From: a virus
DNA: 28,571 nt
Direction: 5' to 3' (one strand)
Virus record (IMG/VR): IMGVR_UViG_3300025120_000388
Coordinates: 1 to 28,571 of that record
Shown here: one piece after another, positions 1 through 7,890 of the stretch
How the letters are laid out: every line of letters starts with the position of its first letter
Numbering within the stretch: the first letter of the stretch is position 1
Program-made: the position numbers and the translations under genes
The notes under the pieces: model-generated
Databases searched by the model: none
Seen by the model: only the letters and a program-made list of their open reading frames with translations
Told to the model about the DNA's origin: nothing

Positions 1-120
1 GTTCGTGTTTGAAACCACAATCTTCATGTGGGCCAACTCAAGATATTTCAGATCATTGTTAGTAAAAGCCAGCGTTGTGCTGGGTGATGCATAGTTCACA
101 TCATGGTAACTGTTTGGCAT
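1..120 (-). CDS. Tail fibre protein, N-terminal fragment (T7 gp17 position)
   Basis: The gene runs off the left edge; only the first 40 codons are present. It starts MPNSYHDVNY and continues with a segment of the form TLAFTNNDLKYLELAHMKIVV. A good ribosome site, GAGGATTAAA, precedes the ATG, 21 bases after the stop of the gp16-like gene. In T7 the gene after gp16 is the tail fibre gp17, whose N-terminal domain attaches the fibre to the tail. The pattern of a short F-x-x-x-YL stretch followed by a beta strand (MKIVV) resembles the start of that domain, where T7 has a phenylalanine-rich stretch before a VVVTL strand. The identification rests mainly on gene order plus this weak resemblance, and the receptor-binding part is outside the window. 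Confidence 0.6.
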   Translation of the reverse strand, partial: MPNSYHDVNYASPSTTLAFTNNDLKYLELAHMKIVVSNTN

Positions 121-141
121 TTTAATCCTCGTTAGTTTGGG

Positions 142-3100
142 TTAGTCTTCAGGAATTAGATCAGTGAATTCTCTAAGCAGTTGGTTCATCAACACGTTGT
201 TTCTCGCAGGTCCAAGGCGTATCAACCTCTGCATCTTCTTCCTGTCATATTGCTCACCAGCTATACCACCAGTAAGTTCATACAGTCCGCCACGAACAAG
301 ATCAGAGCCACTGCTGAATCCTCCTGTCACAAGCGCATACGCAGGAATGCCTGATAGAGGGGACACGTTGTATCCAGACGTTCTGAAGTAAGGGTTGAGA
401 AGAGTCTCTTCTTCAGGACTGATCATGCCTGCAATCGGGTCGAGTAGTGCAGGGAGAATTCCTGATGCACCCGACCTAGTTATAGCTGCAATAGTGTTGT
501 TGCCACCGGGAATCTTCACTCCCATAAATTCTTTCTCACCAAATGCATTCTCCAAGAATTCTTTTCTTTCTCTGCCTTCAAACTTAGTGGCACTGATATG
601 GACGTTCACCACATATCCGAGGTATCCAACAACGCATGTACCCATCAGAGTATTGAATGACTTCATGTCGTTGTGCTTCATGTTGTAGGCAAGCTGCTTC
701 TGAGTGGCGTTGATTGCAAACTTCCTGAACTGAGTGAGCAACGCACCTGTGGGGGTGTTCATCCAGTAAGGCAAGTTACCAATCTTGTTACGCTGAATAA
801 CTCGGTCGGTATCTCTTCTCAACGCGAACTGTAGTTTCATCTTTAGCTTGGGGTCCATGTTGTCAAAGTTCAAGTTGACAATCTTACGACCCGTCACCAT
901 GCCGGGAACAGTCTCAACCACGTTGGGGTTGGCGAGTTCCTCCATCAGTTCATCAATCTCAGTATCTGTGAATCCAAGGTCTTTGAACCTGTCTCGACTC
1001 TTGCTGAAGAAGCTGTTCTTGACGGGCTTGCCATTCTTGACAGTGAACGCGGTGTTGACCCAGTTCTGCATGGTTGCTCTGACATGGCCCATTCGCAGAG
1101 CTTCGTCCATCGGAGCAATACCTAAGGGGTTGAAAGGTACGTGGTACTTTCCAATCTTTACCTGCTTAGTGCCGGACACGACATCTCTGGCGAGGTCCAT
1201 GCCTCTTGCTACTCGTCCTCCACTGCCCGGAGTCACACCCATACCATCTTGAGTCTTGTGCCGAATAGAATGGCTCTTGTGGAGCATCTCACCAACAGCA
1301 CTCAACTCTGCCATCTGCTGCATAACAGTATCTTCAATCTCGCCTGTACGAGCATTACGAGTAAGTCTTCTCAATGCAGGAATTGTCTGAAGTGCCGCAA
1401 CAAGGCCATTTGATGCTGTTGAGTTATAGAACTCTGGAATCTGTGCAATGCCTACGTTGCCCATCGAGTTGATGAATGCGTAGTCACTGAGTGTCTGCAT
1501 GACAGAGCGTGATCCGGGGATGTTGATGAGATCTTCCTGACCAAGACCCATGATGTGACGGTATGTGACCATGAAACCTTTCATTTCGGTTTCAGTAAGA
1601 TCACCACCCTTTTTGAGCCACTTGATCATGTCATCAATGGTTGGAACTGTTCCTGTTCCGCTTGTCTCAATACCAAGAGCTTTGGCTGTCTTGGTTATTT
1701 CTGCGGCACCGATGACTCTTCTTGCATGTTTATCCATCAGATACTGCATGTTGTTTTCAAGGAGCATGCTGAAATCTAGTACATCACCATTCTCCATCTC
1801 CATGGAGAATCCTTCATCAAAGTTGATGCGCCTGTTTGTTGATCCTAAGTGAGCATCTTGGCTCTTAGGAATAAACAGGTCCATGATTTCTTCAAGATCG
1901 TCGCCATCTACGCCACCTTTTCTAAGTGCTTCTTCCATGGCAGCAAGACGTTTAGCATTCTTCTGAGAGCTTGTCACACGGGCGTTGGTATAACCTTCTG
2001 GATCAGATGCATAAGTCATCCAACCTCTTGCGGTTGCCTTGATCTTTTTAGGATCCATTTCAGGATCGCCACGTTTCAAGGCTCTCTCAAGGAAATCAAG
2101 AACTGCATCATCCCCGTACACATCACGGGCCATCATGACGGCAATCTTCTTGGCTTCTCTAGGAATGTAGTTAGGATTCCTAGTCATGTTTTTCAACGCT
2201 TCAATGCCTGAATTTGCGCCATAATCAGCCATCTGTTTGAAGAATGATCTGATTTCGGCGGCAGCTTCACCAGCCATTCCAGCCATATCTTCACCCGTCC
2301 TGATGGCTCTTGCAACGCTTTCATCAAACTTCTTCAGAGCTTCGTCGCCACCAGTTCGGTGTATAGCCATGCGCTTTTCCATGAAGCGTTGGACAGCGAT
2401 TTGTGAGTTCATATCAACGGCAGTTTCAACATCTCTTTTAGGCCCAAGAGTAGGGTCTTCAACAAAGATGCTCATCATGCTTCTCAGGTTCTTATTCTGA
2501 GATCTACTGGCTGTTACCGCCCAAGGTCGCAGGAAAGGTATGCGAGAAAATAGTTCACTTACCCAGCCTCGTTCTGCTGCTGGCTTTGCAAGTTCTTCCG
2601 CCCATTCATCTGGGGTGAAATTAAAGAACTTACCATCAGCATCCACGCCTTCGACAGTTTCCTCAACAGACTGCCGAATTGCAGTCTTGGCTTGTCCTCG
2701 GATGCTGGCTTCTTCCAGCTTCTTCTCAATCAGATCTTTTCTGATGTCATCAGCTTTCCTGAACACCTTCTTACCGTTTTCATTGACACGGTGAGTTTCT
2801 ACACCATTCTCTTTGGCCTGATGCAGTAGTGACTTCCTGTCAAGATTGTTTACGTCACCTGAGAACTCTCCTTTAGATCTTTCTTTCACAAGATCTTTTC
2901 GGATATCCTCGATAGGTCGTGCCTTGACTACATCCTTTGGCTTGGGTGTAGCTTTGGATCCTGATGACCCTACAAAGTCCTGAAGGTTTGGGATGTTACT
3001 TCTGCTGATTGTCATGGGTTTACCTTTTGTATACCCAGATTTGTTTGCGTTGAGGAGTGCCTCTCTAAGGGAGATGAACTGTCCCTCAGTAATACCTAAA

Positions 3101-4434
3101 GCATTCATTACAAACTCTCTATGCCTCTTTTGACTAGCACTAATATTAGTACCTTTGCCTCCAGCAAAAATAGACTTATCAATGTCATCGCCAAAAGTGG
3201 TTTCAGAGGATTGACTGTATCTAGGCTTAGCATTCTTCATTGCTTTACCCGAACTACCACCTACTTCATCATGTGTTTTAGGTACGGGGGTGGCTTCAGC
3301 TTTGCTGGTGGTTGTTGTGGGTATTCCTGATTCTTCTGCCTGTTTTACAACTTGAGCATCATCTAGTTCACTGACTTCAGCAGTCGATTTATTTAGATCG
3401 TTTTGTTTGCTGAGTTCAACATCAACAGCTTCACGAAGCTCTTCTCGGGACTTGAGTTTAATAGTCACGCCATCTCGGGTGATTGTTGTTTCACCCTGAC
3501 CGGAGCTATAAAGGGAGCGATCAATCCCCATATCATCAGCGAGTTTATTCTCGATGTCTATACGTAGTTCATCGTTTGACTTAACTGAAACACTAGCACC
3601 TTCATACTTACGGGTGTCAACTCCCAGCTTATCTGCCATGACGCGAAGGTTGTAACTGTCCGTCATCTGCTGGGCAAGACTTGCGGTAGATCCTCTTGAT
3701 GATTCAGCAGCGTTCTCAAAGATCTCTGCTGCAATCCTGCGGCGTTCAAGTTCAACCTGCTTCTTCCATCCCTTACTGAACCCGGTGGTTGTAGGGAAGG
3801 CAGCACCAATTCCTCCTGACAGGGTGGCTGACGCTGCAACATTAAAGAACAGGTGTTCGAGTTCTGCCATGTCATCCATGGCATATCTGCCGATCTCAAT
3901 AGGTACATCAACGATGCCTGCGAGTTTAAGACCTCTCATTGCTGACGCTGCTCTGACAGCCCTAGCGGTTGCCAGTCCAGTCTGGGTCGCTTTGCCCAGT
4001 AGACCTATAGATGCCACTGGCGCAGCAACAAGGAATGTGGGGTCCAGCATGGCCGCACCAAAGTTCATAGCCATGCCACTAAAGCCATGTTTACCCAGCT
4101 CTTCACGAGTCTTGAGACGCTCCTTGATGGAACGCACACGCATCATGAACTGGGCTTCGTTGGTTGAGTTCGCAACCTCTTCAACATACTGAGTAGGTAG
4201 ACCCTTGGTCTGCATCTCCATCATCTCTTCTGTCACGAAGAAGTCAGGGTCTTCATGGTCAGGGGTTTCCCACCACCTCAACAGTGAAGCATAGGAAGCT
4301 GTATCTTCCCAAGCTCCACCAAACAAACTGGAAAGGGGATTTGCTGGCTCTTGCTCAGGCTGTGAGCGTCTGATGTCTCCGGGTGTAGGGGGTAATCCAA
4401 GAGGAACATTGAGATAGCTTTTGTCTTCTGCCAT
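142..4434 (-). CDS. Internal virion protein, T7 gp16-like (1430 aa)
   Basis: This is the largest gene and has the place and size of T7 gp16 (about 1318 aa), the core protein ejected into the cell to form the DNA channel across the envelope. The first 100 residues are polar. A hydrophobic, Ala/Gly-rich stretch lies near residues 118-150 (AAMLDPTFLVAAPV and onward), a Lys/Glu/Ser-rich low-complexity region covers roughly 240-600, and another hydrophobic stretch is near the C-terminus (CVVGYLGYVVNV). The last 100 residues are Gly-rich and then basic. I see no lytic transglycosylase motif at the N-terminus, where T7 gp16 has one. The start ATG overlaps the previous stop as TAATG, implying coupled translation. 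The family call is secure from context, length and composition; channel formation is transferred from T7. Confidence 0.85.
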   Translation of the reverse strand: MAEDKSYLNVPLGLPPTPGDIRRSQPEQEPANPLSSLFGGAWEDTASYASLLRWWETPDHEDPDFFVTEEMMEMQTKGLPTQYVEEVANSTNEAQFMMRVRSIKERLKTREELGKHGFSGMAMNFGAAMLDPTFLVAAPVASIGLLGKATQTGLATARAVRAASAMRGLKLAGIVDVPIEIGRYAMDDMAELEHLFFNVAASATLSGGIGAAFPTTTGFSKGWKKQVELERRRIAAEIFENAAESSRGSTASLAQQMTDSYNLRVMADKLGVDTRKYEGASVSVKSNDELRIDIENKLADDMGIDRSLYSSGQGETTITRDGVTIKLKSREELREAVDVELSKQNDLNKSTAEVSELDDAQVVKQAEESGIPTTTTSKAEATPVPKTHDEVGGSSGKAMKNAKPRYSQSSETTFGDDIDKSIFAGGKGTNISASQKRHREFVMNALGITEGQFISLREALLNANKSGYTKGKPMTISRSNIPNLQDFVGSSGSKATPKPKDVVKARPIEDIRKDLVKERSKGEFSGDVNNLDRKSLLHQAKENGVETHRVNENGKKVFRKADDIRKDLIEKKLEEASIRGQAKTAIRQSVEETVEGVDADGKFFNFTPDEWAEELAKPAAERGWVSELFSRIPFLRPWAVTASRSQNKNLRSMMSIFVEDPTLGPKRDVETAVDMNSQIAVQRFMEKRMAIHRTGGDEALKKFDESVARAIRTGEDMAGMAGEAAAEIRSFFKQMADYGANSGIEALKNMTRNPNYIPREAKKIAVMMARDVYGDDAVLDFLERALKRGDPEMDPKKIKATARGWMTYASDPEGYTNARVTSSQKNAKRLAAMEEALRKGGVDGDDLEEIMDLFIPKSQDAHLGSTNRRINFDEGFSMEMENGDVLDFSMLLENNMQYLMDKHARRVIGAAEITKTAKALGIETSGTGTVPTIDDMIKWLKKGGDLTETEMKGFMVTYRHIMGLGQEDLINIPGSRSVMQTLSDYAFINSMGNVGIAQIPEFYNSTASNGLVAALQTIPALRRLTRNARTGEIEDTVMQQMAELSAVGEMLHKSHSIRHKTQDGMGVTPGSGGRVARGMDLARDVVSGTKQVKIGKYHVPFNPLGIAPMDEALRMGHVRATMQNWVNTAFTVKNGKPVKNSFFSKSRDRFKDLGFTDTEIDELMEELANPNVVETVPGMVTGRKIVNLNFDNMDPKLKMKLQFALRRDTDRVIQRNKIGNLPYWMNTPTGALLTQFRKFAINATQKQLAYNMKHNDMKSFNTLMGTCVVGYLGYVVNVHISATKFEGRERKEFLENAFGEKEFMGVKIPGGNNTIAAITRSGASGILPALLDPIAGMISPEEETLLNPYFRTSGYNVSPLSGIPAYALVTGGFSSGSDLVRGGLYELTGGIAGEQYDRKKMQRLIRLGPARNNVLMNQLLREFTDLIPED

Positions 4435-6770
4435 TATTCAATCCCCTTGTCAAACGTAAGATCATTGGTTTCAACTGCTTGAAGAAACTTGGGCATGTCT
4501 TTAAGGAATTTATCGGTCATAGCGTTTGGTTGGTTGCTCAGGTCAATGAGTGGTCCTGCATCTGTATCTTGACCAATAATAGCATTTTGTCTTCTGTCCT
4601 TTGCTTGCTGAACAATACGTCTTGTCTGTGCCTTTCGTATCCCTTTAATGTCATAGGTTTGATCCATGCTTTGCTGGTGTCGGTCCCTGATCTCAAACTG
4701 ACCGGGATAAATAGCACTGCTTACAAAGGTCATCATTTTCATCTGCTCTCTGTAACCAATAGTTCCAAGCTCAAACCCATGATATCCGATCACATAATCC
4801 TGCATGTCTCTGATGATTGTTCCTTCATCGTGGAGTGTTTTAGCTCTAGAGGCGTGTTCAGTGAGCTGGAAAAACAGACTTTCTGCATCCGTCTGATCAG
4901 CAACACCGGGAGACATGAGGGTGTTGATTTTGAAGTTGTCACCTTCAATGAACATGTTGTTCAGTAGGTCATCTACTCCATCTTGCATGTCTTCTGGCTT
5001 GAACAGTCCCATACCAACAGCAGTTTCACCTACTTCATAAACACGGTTTCTGAGTTCAGCAGGAATGTTTCTACCATTCATGTGCTTGTTGAAAGCTGTT
5101 GTGAATGCATTTCTTTGCGTTTCACTCATGGACTTAGGTTGATCCTGATAGGTAGCAATCCGACGAACAGCCGCACTGATGTTGCCTGATCCAACCTGAC
5201 CTTCAGTATCAAAGGCTCCAACAAACCCTGACTGACCTTTCAGAAGCTGATCAAGTAGAAAGAACGTGGACTTCTGCTCTGGGTCTAGGTACTTGTTGAT
5301 GGTCTTGGGGGATGCTTTCATGTTCTGGTATAAGGTGTATGCCTGCTCTATTGTCTGGACATCCTCTTCACCCATGTCCCGACCTTCACCCATGGCATTC
5401 ATTGCCGTTGTGAATACACCTTGGATACGAGGGTTCACATAGTCAGAATGTTCAATACCTAGTTCCATAGCACCAACGGCAGCAGCAACAGGATCTAACT
5501 GTCCATCCACCTGAAACTTCTCAATGTCCTTACTGAACTTGATTTCCAATGCCTGATCTTTGAGAGCTTTGTAATCCAAGTCTACAGGGTAGATGTTGCC
5601 ATCACGGTCACGCTGCATGACTGTCAGCTTCCCGGTGGGAGCATCATATCCAAGAGCATCAGAATTTGTGGCTAGTTCTGCGGGTGTCATGTTAGGGTTC
5701 TGGACGAGTAGCGCACTGACGTTGGCTTCTGCCTCTGCTTTAACTCCTCGATTGAACTGAGCAGCATTGAAGCTTGATCGCTGTTGCATAGCTCTTGAAA
5801 TAGTGCTTTCAGCAAGACCATAGGCCGCACTGACTGCATCATCAGAAGCAAGTATTGTCTGTCCATTACTGAGCTTGACGTTCATGAGTGCATCAAGTGC
5901 CCGGACATCGCCATCCTTAGCAAGCTCAATGAGATACGTTCCAACCTCGGTCACAACTTGTTTGTTTCCGAAAGTGGCTCTGTACTGAGGGTCACTGATG
6001 ATGGATTGAACTCTATCCTTGTAAGTACTTGGCTTGATTGGGTTTCCATCAAAGTCAACAGAACCTTCAGGGATCTCTTCATCTGGTGTGTTGAGTGCTA
6101 CACGGACATCTGAAAAGATGGCGTTCGATGTATCTTCCCTAGCCTTTTTGTTTCTAAGCCCGATGACTTCTGTTGTTGTCCTCTCTCTGAGTTGAGAGAA
6201 CTCTTTCTCAAAGTTGATGGAGTAGTAGTGATCATTGAGGATGTCTTCACTCAGCCCTAGTGGGTTGGTTCTGGATGCCATATAGGTGGCAACAGAAATA
6301 GTTGGGTCTGCCCCTTCCTGAATACCATCAGTGTTGTTGGCAAAATCACTGGCAATATTCTTGTCGCGGTTGTTCCTAATCAGCTCAACATTCATCTTGG
6401 CAAGGGCACGCTTAGATCCCACAGCAGCCCAAGGGTTTTCATCTTGACTCACAAGACCCTTGTCAACGAGATCAGCATATTTGAGCATGTTGCCTTTACG
6501 AGCTTCTGCAACAATCTCTCTCTGGTTCTTCATGGCTTCAGCCTGCGCTGACTCATAAACAGTTTCATTCTCCCTTACTTTCTCTTCTTGGAAGAAGCTG
6601 GTAAGAGTGTTAGAGAGCTGCCCGAGGAGTCTCATGGTCGGAGTGTACGTATCAATGGGAGGAGCAAGCATGCCCTCAACCGTGGCTGGTGCGCTGGGTG
6701 CTGCTTCACCAAAGGTTTCAAAGTTTGAAATAGGGGAAGCGTTTACTTGATAATTGGGTAGTTGTGTCAT
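4434..6770 (-). CDS. Internal virion protein, T7 gp15-like (778 aa)
   Basis: Length and position match T7 gp15 (747 aa), the middle component of the internal core that is ejected with gp14 and gp16 at infection. The protein is polar and mostly helical in appearance, with no signal peptide or membrane segment. It opens with a Pro/Ala-rich leader, followed by a charged helix (SFFQEEKVRENETVYESAQ) and many Asp/Gln-rich helices. No enzyme motif is visible. The start overlaps the gp14-like stop as TAATG and the end overlaps the gp16-like start in the same way, so the gp14-15-16 block is translationally coupled. Assignment depends on order and size rather than on a diagnostic motif. Confidence 0.82.
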   Translation of the reverse strand: MTQLPNYQVNASPISNFETFGEAAPSAPATVEGMLAPPIDTYTPTMRLLGQLSNTLTSFFQEEKVRENETVYESAQAEAMKNQREIVAEARKGNMLKYADLVDKGLVSQDENPWAAVGSKRALAKMNVELIRNNRDKNIASDFANNTDGIQEGADPTISVATYMASRTNPLGLSEDILNDHYYSINFEKEFSQLRERTTTEVIGLRNKKAREDTSNAIFSDVRVALNTPDEEIPEGSVDFDGNPIKPSTYKDRVQSIISDPQYRATFGNKQVVTEVGTYLIELAKDGDVRALDALMNVKLSNGQTILASDDAVSAAYGLAESTISRAMQQRSSFNAAQFNRGVKAEAEANVSALLVQNPNMTPAELATNSDALGYDAPTGKLTVMQRDRDGNIYPVDLDYKALKDQALEIKFSKDIEKFQVDGQLDPVAAAVGAMELGIEHSDYVNPRIQGVFTTAMNAMGEGRDMGEEDVQTIEQAYTLYQNMKASPKTINKYLDPEQKSTFFLLDQLLKGQSGFVGAFDTEGQVGSGNISAAVRRIATYQDQPKSMSETQRNAFTTAFNKHMNGRNIPAELRNRVYEVGETAVGMGLFKPEDMQDGVDDLLNNMFIEGDNFKINTLMSPGVADQTDAESLFFQLTEHASRAKTLHDEGTIIRDMQDYVIGYHGFELGTIGYREQMKMMTFVSSAIYPGQFEIRDRHQQSMDQTYDIKGIRKAQTRRIVQQAKDRRQNAIIGQDTDAGPLIDLSNQPNAMTDKFLKDMPKFLQAVETNDLTFDKGIE

Positions 6771-7447
6771 TAGGCCATGTTCCCTATAACGTTAGAAAAG
6801 GTTGCATCAACTCCGGGCGCGAGTCCTGCGGCTGATGCCGTGTAGGAGGACGCAAACGCACTACCCAGTCCAAGGGCCAAGTCCAATCCACCCGGCTGAT
6901 ACACGCCCTGAACCTGATCACCGGGGTAGATAGGCTGCATAGGTGCGGGCATAGCTTGGTTGATGCGGTTCTGAGTGGTCGCCTTGATAGCATTTAGCTG
7001 ACGTTGTGACTGTCTCATGGCACCCTCTAGGTTGTCATGGATGATTGCAGTAGCACGCGCCTCTACATTGGCAAACTCCTGAAGAGCAAGCTGCTTGGAC
7101 TGCCCAGTTGTTTCAGTATCACTTACTTTGAAACGGGCTGATGATGCTGCCGACTGCTTGGCATACTGATCAATTGTTCCAAACGCTTGTTTACGCCTCT
7201 GCCCAATGGCATCAAACACAGTTGCATACTGCTGGTTTGCATCGCTTTTGGCGTTGACGGCTGTCTGCTCATACCGGCTGGTATAGAAGGCCATCAAGTC
7301 CTTCTGGTACTGAACATTCCTTCTGTACTGTTCGTTGCGCTGAATCTGGAGTTGACGGGCGTATGCGTTTTGGCTTGATGCCCGAGAGCTTGACATGCCA
7401 TATTGAGCAGCGGCAAGTCCCAGTCCCAAAAAAAGACCTAGTGCCAT
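6770..7447 (-). CDS. Internal virion protein, T7 gp14-like (225 aa)
   Basis: This is the counterpart of T7 gp14 (196 aa), the internal core protein that inserts in the outer membrane after ejection. The N-terminus is hydrophobic (LGLFLGLGLAAAQYG), then comes a long Gln/Arg/Tyr-rich helical region (about residues 25-165), and the C-terminus is again Gly/Ala-rich (LGLGSAFASSYTASAAGLAPG). This hydrophobic-coiled-hydrophobic layout is typical of the family. A strong ribosome site, AAGGAG, stands 8 bases before the ATG inside the end of the gp13-like gene. The order gp12-13-14-15-16 matches T7 exactly. Confidence 0.83.
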   Translation of the reverse strand: MALGLFLGLGLAAAQYGMSSSRASSQNAYARQLQIQRNEQYRRNVQYQKDLMAFYTSRYEQTAVNAKSDANQQYATVFDAIGQRRKQAFGTIDQYAKQSAASSARFKVSDTETTGQSKQLALQEFANVEARATAIIHDNLEGAMRQSQRQLNAIKATTQNRINQAMPAPMQPIYPGDQVQGVYQPGGLDLALGLGSAFASSYTASAAGLAPGVDATFSNVIGNMA

Positions 7448-7890
7448 AGTGAAAACTCCTTAAACGGTTGTTTATGTTTGCCAATTAAATGTGTTGCTCC
7501 GAAACTAAAACCCAGCCAAGTTAGCCACTTTATCGTGAGTTCGTTTCGCTCATCAACTACGTTGAACAGCACACTGTAATTGAGCTTAAATTTGTCTACT
7601 TCTCGCCTGCTAATGCGGCATATAGATATGGGGTAATTGTCTGCCAACGTTGATGACAGCATCCAGATGCGTCCTTTATCACTTTTAGGAACTACACCGT
7701 ACATGCAGAGGATGCTGTCCTCATACAGTCCAGTGAAGCAGGGTCCATTTAGATAACCCTGCATCAGAGCAGTTCTAGGACGTACTCCGATTGCCTTAAC
7801 TTCATCCCTATCCTCCTGACGGAGATGAGGGTGAAGCCGACTAATGTCTGGAAGTATTGAGGGGCGTACCCAGCAGGTTGATTTATTCAC
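7438..7890 (-). CDS. T7 gp13-like internal virion/assembly protein (150 aa)
   Basis: The size and place fit T7 gp13 (138 aa), a small protein needed for virion morphogenesis between tail tube B and gp14. The sequence has alternating strands and helices (GPCFTGLYEDSILCMYGVVP, then RIWMLSSTLADNYP) and a C-terminal stretch KWLTWLGFSFGATHLIG. This resembles the acetyltransferase-like fold noted for gp13-family proteins, in which a polypeptide of about 140 aa carries a strand pair followed by W-x-L-x-S. The start is GTG overlapping the tail tube B stop (GTGA). A clear ribosome site is lacking, so reinitiation after the upstream gene is likely. Family assignment is probable; enzymatic activity is not implied. 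Confidence 0.75.
   Translation of the reverse strand: MNKSTCWVRPSILPDISRLHPHLRQEDRDEVKAIGVRPRTALMQGYLNGPCFTGLYEDSILCMYGVVPKSDKGRIWMLSSTLADNYPISICRISRREVDKFKLNYSVLFNVVDERNELTIKWLTWLGFSFGATHLIGKHKQPFKEFSLWH

Noticed and set aside
848-1252. 134 aa open frame on the plus strand
   Set aside because: It lies wholly antisense to the gp16-like gene, has no ribosome site or protein-like pattern, and no plus-strand gene is supported anywhere in the window.
4479-4967. 162 aa open frame on the plus strand
   Set aside because: Antisense to the gp15-like gene; composition is that of a shadow frame and no motif is visible.
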